NCBI RefSeq assembly: GCF_024166365.1
Contig: NC_064820.1
Span: forward strand, 87,062,001-87,126,000
DNA length: 64,000 nucleotides
Direction of reading: 5' to 3'
Origin: Elephas maximus indicus
Taxonomy: Eukaryota; Chordata; Mammalia; Proboscidea; Elephantidae
Position 1 is the first letter of the stretch, and every line of letters starts with the position of its first letter. The position numbers and the translations under genes are program-made. Of this stretch, positions 1 to 8,490 are shown in pieces. Below the pieces are notes generated by a model. It was given only the letters and a program-made list of their open reading frames with translations. It searched no databases and was not told the origin of the DNA.

Positions 1-119
1 TGGCCAAAAGATCGGCAGTTCAAGTCCTCCAGCTGCTCCTTGGAAACCCTGTGGGGCAGTTCTACTCTGTCCTATAGGGTCACTATGAGTCAGAAGCCAC
101 TAGACAGCAATGGGTTTTT
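1..119 (+). mobile_element. AfroSINE, 5' part cut by window edge
   Basis: This is the right part of a short AfroSINE. The box-B-like GGCAGTTCAAGTCC is followed by the family body (CTCCTTGGAAACCCTGTGGGGCAG, TCTGTCCTATAGGGTCACTATGAGTC in shorter runs) and a GGGTTTTT tail. The family is a tRNA-like SINE found in Afrotheria. The head lies outside the window. Confidence 0.9.
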
Positions 120-138
120 ATCCTTAGTATTTTAAATG

Positions 139-583
139 TTAAAAAGCAAAGATGTCACTTTGGTGTTTTCTATCACCTCATATGCATGTGAAAGTTGGAC
201 AATGAATAAGGAAGACCAAAGAATTGATGCCTTTGAATTATAGTGTTAGTGAAGAATACTGACTGCCTGAAAAACAAACAAATCTGTCTTGGAAGAAGTA
301 CAAGAATGCTCCTTAGAAGTGAGGGTGGTGAGACTTTGTTTCTCATACTTTGGACATGTTATCAGGAGGGACCAGTCTGTGGAGAAGGACATCACGCTTG
401 GTAGAGGGTCAGTGAAAAAGAGGAAGACCCTCTACGAGGTGGACTGACACGGTGGCTGCAACAATGGGCTCAAGCATAATAATAATTGTATGAGTATAGT
501 GGGGGACTGGGCAGTGTTTCTGTTGTACATAGCGTCACTATGAGTTAGAACCCACTCCGTGGCAGCTAACAACAACAACAATG
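139..583 (+). mobile_element. RTE LINE 3' fragment
   Basis: This is the 3' end of an RTE (BovB-like) LINE. The plus strand reads through decayed C-terminal coding sequence equivalent to the KSKDVTL and ESWTMNKEDQRRIDAFELW blocks seen in the better copies at 45.6-46.1 kb and 55.1-55.6 kb. It then continues into the 3' tail, ending in an (ACA)n run at 569-583. It is truncated at the 5' side and full of frameshifts. Confidence 0.88.
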
Positions 584-1323
584 TCCTTATTCTCGGTTTT
601 CATTCCTGTAAAATGGGTATCTTGTGTGGTTATCATGTGACTGATCACGTATAAAACTTCTGGCCTATAGCTTCCATCCTTTTTTTTGTGATTAATTCAT
701 TACTTTATTCAACAAATACTTATTACTAGTAAGGAACCCTGTTAGAGGTTGGGGATGCAATGATGATGGACCCCACCTTAAAGCACTTGATAGTGGTATA
801 GGATAAACACGTTCCTTGTAATGAGTGATACGCTGAGGGAAAGTACATGAAGGTTACCCATTTTACTTATTTTAGTTTCTTTGTTTTGGGCAGGTAAAAT
901 ATGAAACTTAAAACCAAATGAATAAAAAAAATTTTTTTTAGGTAACATGTATTTGGTTGAAAAGTTCTAAAATATTGAGTTCAATATAAAATAATACATT
1001 CTTATTTTTGCACGTGAAAGCTTTGTTTTCAAGGTAACTACTTGTAATTGAGGGAGAAACCCACCCACTAAAGCTCTCATTCAGAACTTACTGTCCAGTA
1101 CTTAAAAAAAAAAAACAAACTAATAGATAATCTTAATTGGCAGCTATTCAGTTCATTTATATCCATACTTGCTAAAACATGTCAGTGGAAATTTACCTAT
1201 ACTAGTAGTTATCTTTTTATTTTTAATTGAGATTTAGAACATTTTACGTAAAGTTTACTCCTTTTATGAGTTTTTTATTATTGTAATAATATATATCACA
1301 TTTGCCAATTGAACATTTTCAGT
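584..1323. other. Unassigned upstream DNA
   Basis: AT-rich sequence with no coding exon recognised. The stretch near 695-790 (ATTCAACAAATACTTATT, then a GGGGATGCAATGATG block) resembles a common old mammalian interspersed repeat, but I cannot name the family. An A8T8 run lies near 926-941. Confidence 0.4.
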
Positions 1324-1520
1324 AGTCCCTGGGTGCTGCAAACAGTTAAGTGCTGGACTGCAAGCGGAAAGGTTGGCAGTTTGAACCCCTCAGAGGCGCC
1401 TCTGAGGACAGGATTGGCAATCTGCTTTCAAGGTTACAGCCTTGAAAACCCTATGGAGCAGTTCTACTCTGCATACCTGGGGTTGCAATGAGTCGGAATT
1501 GACTGGACTACAATAACAAT
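1324..1520 (+). mobile_element. AfroSINE, long variant II
   Basis: This SINE differs from the short form. The head starts AGTCCCTGGGTGCTGCAAAC, and the middle carries CAGAGGCGCCTCTGAGGACAGG and TTACAGCCTTGAAAACCC before joining the common TGAGTCGGAATTGACT tail. Box A (ACAGTTAAGTG) and box B (GGCAGTTTGAACCC) resemble RNA polymerase III signals of a tRNA. The tail ends in AATAACAATA. Confidence 0.85.
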
Positions 1521-2290
1521 ATAGTGATGCTAATTACATTAATCATATTGTGCAACTATATTGCCTCTCTTTTATGAGTTTTAATAAACAAAATCAGTCG
1601 TGAAATGACCAAAGCAATGAAGGTATGGAAGAGTTCCATCTCCTCCCCCAAATTCCTTCATATTCCTTTGTAGTCAACTCCTTCCCTCAACCCCTACCCC
1701 TGATCACTGCTGATCAGAATTCTGTCCTTATGTTTCTTTTTAAACTTTTTGTTTTGGAATAACTATACTCACAGGAAGGTGCAAATACAGTCCATAGAGT
1801 TCCGTGTACCCATCTCCCAGGTTTCCCCAATGGTGACATCTTATATAACCACAGTACAAGCTAAAAGCCATGCCCTGTACATTTGGAAGCAGGTTTTCCT
1901 TTCACTTCTGTGCCTGCTTTCACTTCTTTCTTTGCACACTAATTTATTCCTTGTGTTAAAAGGAGCAGATGCTAGTTTTCCCTCAGATGTCTGCTGTTGC
2001 ATTTTCAAGTATTTTAGTTCGATCATCCCTGTTACTCCTATATCTCTCCCGACCGTATCCCCCAATTTAATTTTGCTGCTAGGATTTTTTTTTTCCTCCC
2101 TGGTACGTGCCACAGATGGTACTGTTGTCGATATTCGAATTCCTCACTCTTCTTTCTCCCTGTATCCTTAGAATTTAGAGGGGTAGTGGTGCTTGTGCCT
2201 ACAAGTTGTGGTGTTTACAGTACTTTTTTGTAGTGTGTGCATATTAGCTGGAGTGGTTTATGCAACCTCTTAAAGAGGGATGCTGGCTGG
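1521..2290. other. Unassigned; possible old LINE 3' region
   Basis: The segment at about 1750-1860 (GTGCAAATACAGTCCATAGA, CCGTGTACCCATCTCCCAGG, GGTGACATCTTATATAACC) matches a pattern common in old mammalian LINE 3' regions. A 140-codon open frame here (1749-2171) has no recognisable protein motif and I do not treat it as a gene. Confidence 0.35.
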
Positions 2291-2430
2291 CTGTGGTGGC
2301 AGTGCTTAAGAGCTCAGCTGTTAAACAAAAGGTCGGCAGTTGAAACCACCGGTCGCTCCTTGGAAACGCTATGGAGCAGCTCTGCTCTGTCCTATAGAGT
2401 AGCTGTGATTCAGAATCAGCAACAGGTTTT
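2291..2430 (+). mobile_element. AfroSINE, short form, just upstream of CpG island
   Basis: A diverged short AfroSINE with head GTGGTGGCAGTGCTTAAGAG, box B GGCAGTTGAAACC, body and truncated tail GCAACAGGTTTT. It ends about 110 bp before the GC-rich promoter region starts, making it the closest mobile element to the predicted ATG10 promoter. Confidence 0.85.
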
Positions 2431-2539
2431 AGACGGATGCTAGTGACACTACGTACTTCATCCCTGTTCTCACTCTTTCTCCATTGATCACCTTTTCATT
2501 TTCCAAATATTTCGCTATTTGGAAGAGGGTGTGCAAAAG

Positions 2540-3330
2540 TATAAATGCCCTCGAAACGATTAGCACCCCCGAACCCCTCTCAACCATCAGCCTCTGTGCT
2601 CCACAAAAGACACAGCCACCTTTTAGTTCCCGGGGACACCCCCCACGGAGCAAGGAAGGCTACCTCGGCACTTGGCGCCGCCAAAGAACAGGGAAGTCAC
2701 GCCCCTCGGCACCAGCCCCGGCCCAGCGCGCGTGCCCAGACGACAGCCGCCGGCGTGAGCGGGTTCCGGCGGCGCGTAGGAGGCGCAGTACGCATGCTCC
2801 GACTCCGTCTCAGGCTCTGACGGCGCTTTAGGGAGGGGTCGGGCACCTGGGCGGGTGGAGCTCCTAGCTGCGGAGTGGGTTCCTCGGCTGCCGCCCTCGT
2901 GGCCTTCGGGGGCACCGCCACTTTCGTCCCCAGGGTCATTGGCGGGCTACCGCCTCACAGAGCAGCGGGTCCCTCTCCTAGGCTCCCCTCCCCCAGCCCC
3001 GTCGCCCCGCCCCCGCCGGTCTGGGCCGCGGGCGGGGTCAGGGGCCGAGCGGAGAGGGGTGAGTATTCCCATAGCCTTTGCGGGCCTCCTCTTCCTGGGT
3101 CTGCTTCCCCCACGGTCTGCACCCTGATGCCAGGACAGGGAGGGAAGGTGCGTAGTGGGCGGGCGTGAAGCAGCCTAACCCTGAACAAAAGAGCGGAGAA
3201 GCGGGGATCCCACCAGTGAAATGCAGGCCCGGTTCCCGCTGCCGCTCTAGAGCCACAACTTGGGGGTGCGAGTTGTGAGGCGGGGGAGCACGGTCTCCTT
3301 GTTTCCTCTCATCCTCCCACCCCGGCCCCG
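2540..3330 (+). promoter_or_regulatory. ATG10: CpG island, probable ATG10 promoter
   Basis: A sharply bounded GC- and CpG-rich block of about 0.8 kb in otherwise AT-rich DNA, and the only such block outside L1 5' UTRs. It has no TATA box that I can see. It contains an inverted CCAAT (ATTGG at 2938-2942), Sp1-type GC boxes (CCCCGCCCCCGCC near 3005-3017; GGGCGGGGTC near 3030), an NRF1-like ACGCATGC near 2793, and many short C/G runs. It lies 25 kb upstream of the first ATG10 coding exon on the same strand, so a CpG-island housekeeping promoter is the natural reading. Such islands often fire in both directions. Calling it the ATG10 promoter is inference; the island itself is seen directly. Confidence 0.72.
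2820..3058 (+). other. ATG10: Predicted non-coding first exon of ATG10
   Basis: The best splice donor in the island is AGAGGG|GTGAGT, with the exon ending at 3058. A second possible donor is GGAAG|GTGCGT, ending at 3147. ATG10 in other mammals has a 5' UTR exon far upstream of the ATG exon, so one of these donors probably joins the acceptor at 27978. The transcription start is not visible in sequence and the left boundary given here is a guess. The open frames across this block look like GC-rich read-through rather than protein. Confidence 0.4.
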
Positions 3331-5085
3331 GTTCCCGCTGCTCGCACCCAGTGTGACCAGCACTCCTGGGGCCACCATCCAAAGGCCCTCGGTGTTGGTA
3401 GTTGTTGCCATGCGTTCATTTAAAGCCTGCACATTCGTGGAAAGTCCATGTAACATTGAAACAAAGGGTATCAATTTACGGGCCCTTCCAATGTCCAAAT
3501 CTGCCTTAACTCCAATGAAGGGTTTCAGATTCATTAAGTGTCAGAAGTAACCTGATATTTATAGCCAGTGATTTTTCTTATAATGTACCTATTCATGGTA
3601 CCGGAAATCATGAGTGAAGAGAAGAAATAAGGGAATAGTTGACTGATTTATAGAAACCTGTTTTTAGTGATGGTAAAAATTATAGAAAAGTTGGAAATAA
3701 GGCAAAAACATGGTTACATGTCCTTTAAAAGTCCAAATGGAGCATAGTCTAACAGGCCCACCTGAAGATGAGGTAATTACCTAGGCAAATATACTTTAGT
3801 TTGATAGAATATTGATTAGGGTCCAGCCTCTGAAGTTGTATGTTTTTGTGTGATCCAGATGCAAATGATTGTTAACTGAGAGGAAAAAAAAAAATACTCC
3901 AGGAGGTTGTGGATTTATTGTCCTATAGGATATTAACCGTTTTTGTATTTAACCTACCAATCTATAACAGCATTCTTAGTGTTTATACTCTTTTTTTGAA
4001 ATGCTTTTGAACTCTCCTCACCATTAGCTGGCTCGCTCATTGATGAGTTAAATAAATTTTTTACACAGGCTCATTTGTATGAGTCGTGTTTATAACTTTT
4101 TAAAACTTGTAACTTGATGAAGTCTTTCACCCTGTAGAGGCAAAAGCTTAAGTTTATGCTTTTCAGAAACATAAGCATATGGCCTTGTGGAGTATTCTAA
4201 TACATCATAGAACTCCAAGTAGAATCCTTCTTTGCTTCCAGAGACTTAAATAGTGGCCAAATGAAAAATGAAAATCTTGACCAAAAAAATAAGTATTGAG
4301 TATTAAGAAATTCAAATTAAAGTCCTGCAAATTGCAGGGTTAAAAATTCTTGTTATTGGTATTTTAATTGAGAAAACACTGGGAATAGTTCTAAGCTAGA
4401 TTCATTTGGATATAGAATGTGACAAGATCATTTCTCTTCCCTACTTCCACCCCCCAACACCCATTTTTATTTAAGATAAAGTTAACTGAGATTTTGCTAT
4501 GTGATGGGGCAATCAACTATACTTTTTGAGACAAATTATATGTTGATAGTAGTTCCTAATGATTATGTGTTTCTAAGATAGGTAAGTAGCTTCTTAGGAA
4601 AAACAAGTAGGGCAAAGCTTATATAAGTAGATTGCTTTTAAGACTAGGCTTGATTTGATTGTGAAAATTCGAAGCATAGAGATGTGTTTGGAACCCTGAA
4701 GTGTTTGAGGCTGTGTTTTGAATCAGAAATATAGTCAGGGAACCATAACAAAAATAAAGAAATTATCTGGTGATCAGGGGTTGAAAACAAATGTCTTCAG
4801 GGGCCAAGCAGGCTGGGTATAAACCAATTGGTGAGTAGGGAAGTGGAGAATAAACTCCACCTAAAGGTGTCCGGGTTAAGGAGGGGTAGCAGAACCTGAG
4901 GTTCCTTTAACATACCTGCCTTCCCAAGTCTTGAAGTGCTTGATCTCACAGTTTACAAAATGGAGGAAGAGTACTTTTTATATGAGTTGAGCTTTATGAG
5001 AGCTTTATATGAGTCAGTATCTTTATGAGAGACCTTTTTTTTTTTCTTTAAATCATCACTTCTGAGCTTTACAATGGTTTCCTAC
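3331..5085. other. Intron 1 start, mostly unassigned single-copy DNA
   Basis: No AfroSINE, LINE or coding exon is recognised. The sequence becomes AT-rich after about 3430. Near 4990-5035 the motif CTTTATGAGAG recurs within 50 bp. The lack of young repeats next to the promoter contrasts with the rest of the intron. Confidence 0.4.
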
Positions 5086-5576
5086 CAGGGTTTTGAACCG
5101 GCTCTTCCCAGTTCAATCATGGCCGAGGAAACAACACCAGAACAGACCTCAATTTTTTAAATTTGGGTGAACCATAACCATAACTGGAATGGGAAAGATT
5201 ACAATTGAAGCCCTGCTAGAAACTTCATCTTCCTCTTGGAAAACATGGGCAGTGTACGTGTGGCAGAGCAACCAGATCTCTTGCAGGTCAAATTTTGTGC
5301 AGTTGGAAACAGCAGTACCCTGCTCAAAGATGGAGGCCAACTGCACCACTTTGAATGTGTGTCGCCTTCCTCAGTCCTGGCAATAATCCAGTGCTGTGCA
5401 TCAGGCTCCTGAAAGGGCTCACTCAGCGTCTTACAAGTCTCCTGTTTCAGGACTTCAACCAATAATTTTTACTGTTGGTTATGGTTCTGGATCACCCAAA
5501 TTAAAAAAATTCAAGTCTATTCTGGTTTCGCTTCATCAGCCGTGACTGAACTGGTTCTAATGAGTTCAAAGCCCTG
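5086..5576. mobile_element. hAT-like non-autonomous DNA transposon with long inverted repeats
   Basis: The two ends form an imperfect inverted repeat of about 100 bp per arm (5086-5182 against 5470-5576) around a 290 bp centre. The outer ends read CAGGG and CCCTG, the terminal pattern of hAT transposons. The flanks are TTTCCTAC (5078-5085) and TTTCCTTC (5577-5584), 7 of 8 identical, which fits the 8-bp target duplication hAT elements make. Matching inner blocks include AATTTGGGTGA with ACCATAACC on one arm and the reverse complements TCACCCAAATT with GGTTATGGTT on the other. The centre has open frames on the minus strand (for example 5349-5149) that I do not recognise, and no transposase motif. 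Family name unknown to me. Confidence 0.72.
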
Positions 5577-5815
5577 TTTCCTTCTGCCCACTATTTGAGT
5601 TTATGGCTATTTATAAACTGCTTCCACCTGGAAAGTTTTCCTGTGTTCCTGAATTTTATACTCTTCAATTAGGCTCTTTACCTCTCTACCTCATTTCAAC
5701 CTTTTCCTAGGTGTATTGTCTCTATCCCACCCTCCCTATCCTTTTTCTGTTGTATCTCTACCTTTCTATATGGTCTCATAATTCAAGGATTAGCTCGAAT
5801 CTAACTCCTCTAGGT

Positions 5816-6030
5816 TACAGGGTTTAGGTCCAAACTGCCTTAGTTCTTAACAGCTGTGTTACCTTGGACAAATTAGTTAACCTTTCATTGTCTAAATGTT
5901 TTCATTTGTAACATAAAGAATAAGCACCTCATAGGGTTGCTGTGGGGATTTAGTAAGTTAATACAGTGCTTGATACATAGTAAAGGCTTAATACATGGTA
6001 TTATAATTGTTATCATTATTTTGATCCATA
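5816..6030 (+). mobile_element. MIR SINE
   Basis: The order of blocks is that of a mammalian-wide MIR: CTGTGTTACCTTGGACAAAT, then AGTTAACCTTTC, TCATAGGGTTGCTGTGGGGA, and TAATACAGTGCTTGATACAT with AGTAAAGGCTTAATACATGG. It is old and diverged, as expected for a family shared by all mammals. Confidence 0.75.
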
Positions 6031-6240
6031 CTAATTATTTAAACTGTCATTGTAGCATCAGTAATTTTTACTTTCTCTTATTCTCTAGTATTCTTTTCAG
6101 TTTGAATCCTTACTTTGATTACATACTGTTTGTTCAGGGCCAACACTATATGTTGTATTTCTTCTTAAAAGTCTCTTACGGCATTTCTAGGATGATTCTG
6201 GGGATTCAGTATAATATATTTTTTTCTTCTTATGTTACTA

Positions 6241-6414
6241 TCGGAAACCCTGGTGGTGTAGTGGTTAAGTGCTATAGCTACTAACCAAAAGGTTGGCAGT
6301 TCGTATCCACCAGACACTCCTTGGAAACTCTATGAGACAGCTCTTCTCTGTCTGATAGGGTGGCTGTGAGTTAGAATCGACTCGACCCGACCCGACTGCA
6401 ATGGGCTGGGTTTT
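6241..6414 (+). mobile_element. AfroSINE, short form, with near-perfect target duplication
   Basis: A full-length short AfroSINE from GGAAACCCTGGTGGTGTAGT to GGGCTGGGTTTT. It is flanked by TATGTTACTA (6231-6240) and TATCTTACTA (6415-6424), 9 of 10 identical. The usual GACTCGACGGC tail is expanded to GACTCGACCCGACCCGACTG, a small 5-bp slippage. Confidence 0.93.
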
Positions 6415-6787
6415 TATCTTACTAACTAGTTTCTGTTTTACTTCTGTTACTTGTATTTTAAAATGTACAACTTACCGTATTTCAAAAGTATTTGAGGTAG
6501 GTTATAAATTATATATAATAGCATATAAAATAAAGTTAAATCAGGGTCATGAAAAAAATGAAGCTTGAATAGAAAGGTGTGGTTTGGGTCTCTTATACTG
6601 AAATACATACTGTAAGAGTTGTCCAGTTGTTAAAGATGGGCCACAGATTAATTTCTGAGCTTCCTGACAATCAAAGGAAAGAAGGAAACATACCACTTGC
6701 TCAGGAAAGACAGCCCCTTGGAAGTAATATTAGTGAATGAATGCAGATTGTGCATTTCAAGACTTTGTTAAGCCCTAACACACTTCC
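6415..6787. other. Unassigned intronic DNA
   Basis: AT-rich sequence with no exon, open frame or repeat that I can name. Confidence 0.35.
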
Positions 6788-7041
6788 CAGTGGTTCTCAA
6801 AGGGGACTTGGCATTTTGGTAGGACTGTTCTTCATTAAAAAAAAAAAAAAAAAAAAAAAAAATTTTTTTTTTTTAGTTCTTCATTGTGCGGGACTGTCCT
6901 GTGCATTGTAGGATGTTTATTATCCCTGAGCACTAAACAGCAATAACAAACTACATTCCTTCTTTGTGACAATCTAATTTGATGCCACTCATTTCCAAAT
7001 ACCTCCTTGGGGAATGGTCTCCCTGAAGTTGGGAACCATTG
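6788..7041 (-). mobile_element. MER20 (hAT-Charlie) with internal homopolymer insertion
   Basis: Begins CAGTGGTTCTCAAAGGGGAC and contains GGACTGTCCTGTGCATTGTA, GGATGTTTAT and a final GGGAACCATTG. This is the content of the eutherian DNA transposon MER20. It is interrupted at 6837-6875 by an A26-T12 block flanked by a direct repeat of GTTCTTCATT (6827-6836 and 6876-6885). The orientation given is relative to my memory of the consensus and is uncertain. Confidence 0.75.
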
Positions 7042-7095
7042 GGTCTTATGTGCCTCTCCATCACTCCACACAAACTTTGCTCCATCCACTGCCAC

Positions 7096-7117
7096 TGTTT
7101 TTTTTTTTTTTTTTTTT
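7096..7117. repeat. Poly(T) tract
   Basis: A run of about 22 T, followed by further T-rich tracts near 7172-7184. These precede an antisense L1 fragment and may be degraded poly(A) tails. Confidence 0.7.
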
Positions 7118-7134
7118 CTTTTAAGTTTAGTGCA

Positions 7135-7376
7135 CTGTTTTCAGGCCCTGTCTGTACAGGGGCTCTTGGTTCTTTTTTTTTTTTTCCACATTTTTTATTA
7201 TCTGCACTTTGCTCTTTTTATTGCTAAGGGGTATTTCATTGTATGTATATCCCAGAATTCGTTTTTCTATTCATCTATTGATGAATATTTGCATTGTTTC
7301 CGGTTTTTGGCTATGATGAATAAAATGCTATCAACCTTTATGTATACGTCTTGTAATGAAAATATATATATATGTA
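7135..7376 (-). mobile_element. Old L1 fragment, antisense
   Basis: Reads as the antisense of the L1 ORF2 C-terminal region: TTTCATTGTATGTATAT, TATTCATCTATTGATGAATA, TTTTTGGCTATGATGAATAA. It is more diverged than the adjoining L1 and is cut by it at about 7376. Confidence 0.75.
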
Positions 7377-8301
7377 TTTTTAAATAATTTTTATTGTGCT
7401 TTAAGTGAAAGTTTACAAATCAAGTCAGTCTGTCACATGTAAGCTTATATACACCTTACTCCATACTCCCACTTACTCTCCCCCTGAGTCAGCCCACTTC
7501 CTCCTTCCAGTCTCTCCTTTTGTGACGGTTTTGCCAGTTTCTAACCCTCTCTACCCTCCTATCTCCCCTCCAGACAGGAGATGCCAACACAGTCTCAAGT
7601 GTCCACCTGATACAAGTAGCTCACTCTTCATCAGCATCTCTCTCCAACCCATTGTCCAGTCCCTTCCATGTCTGATGAGTTGTCTTCGGGAATGGTTCCT
7701 GTCCTGGGCCAACAGAAAGTATGGGGACCATGACTGCCGGGATTCCTCTAGTCTCAGTCAGACCATTAAGTTTGGTCTTTTTATGAGAATTTGGAGTCTG
7801 CATTCCACTGTTTTCCTGCTCCCTCAGGGGTTCTCTGTTGTGCTCCCTGTCAGGGCAGTCATCGGTTGTGGCCGGGCACCATCTAGTTCTTCTGGTCTCA
7901 GGATGATGTAAGTCTCTAGTTGATGTGGCCCTTTCTGTCTCTTGGGCTCATAGTTATCATGTGACCTTGGTATTCTTCATTCTCCTTTGATCCAGGTGGC
8001 TTGAGACCAATTGATGCATCTTAGATGGCTGCTTGTTAGCATTTAAGACCCCAGACGCCACACTTCAAAGTGGCATGCAGAATGTTTTCATAACAGAATT
8101 ATTTTGCCGATTGACTTAGAAGTCCGCTTAAGCCATAGTCCCCAAACCCCTGCCCTTGCTCTGCTGACCTTCGAAGCATTCAGTTTATCCAGGAAACTTC
8201 TTTGCTTTTGGTCCAGTCCAGTTGAGCTGACCTTCTGTGTATTGAGTATTGTCCTTCCCTTCACCTAAAGTAGTTCTTATCTACTAACTAATCAGTAAAT
8301 A

Positions 8302-8341
8302 ACCCTCTCCCACCCTCCCTCCCTCCCCCCCCTCCCCCCCT
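8302..8341 (+). repeat. C-rich tract in L1-A 3' UTR (G-rich on element strand)
   Basis: CTCTCC then CACCCTCCCTCCCTCCC and further C runs. On the element strand this is GGGAGGGAGGGTGGG, four closely spaced G runs able to form a quadruplex. The same tract occurs in the plus-strand L1 at 40497-40527. Confidence 0.85.
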
Positions 8342-8490
8342 GTAACCACAAAAGTATGTGTTCTTCTCAGTTTATACTGTTTCTCAAGATCTTATAATAG
8401 TGGTCTTATACAATATTTGTCCTTTTGCCTCTGACTAATTTCACTCAGCATAATGCCTTCCAGGTTCCATGTTATGAAATGTTTCACAGA

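Noticed and set aside
1749-2171. 140-codon open frame
   Set aside because: Lies partly in an old LINE-like region, has no known motif and no splice or promoter context.
2545-3127. Overlapping Pro/Arg/Ala-rich frames in the CpG island
   Set aside because: GC-rich read-through in several frames and both strands. The island is better explained as promoter and 5' UTR.
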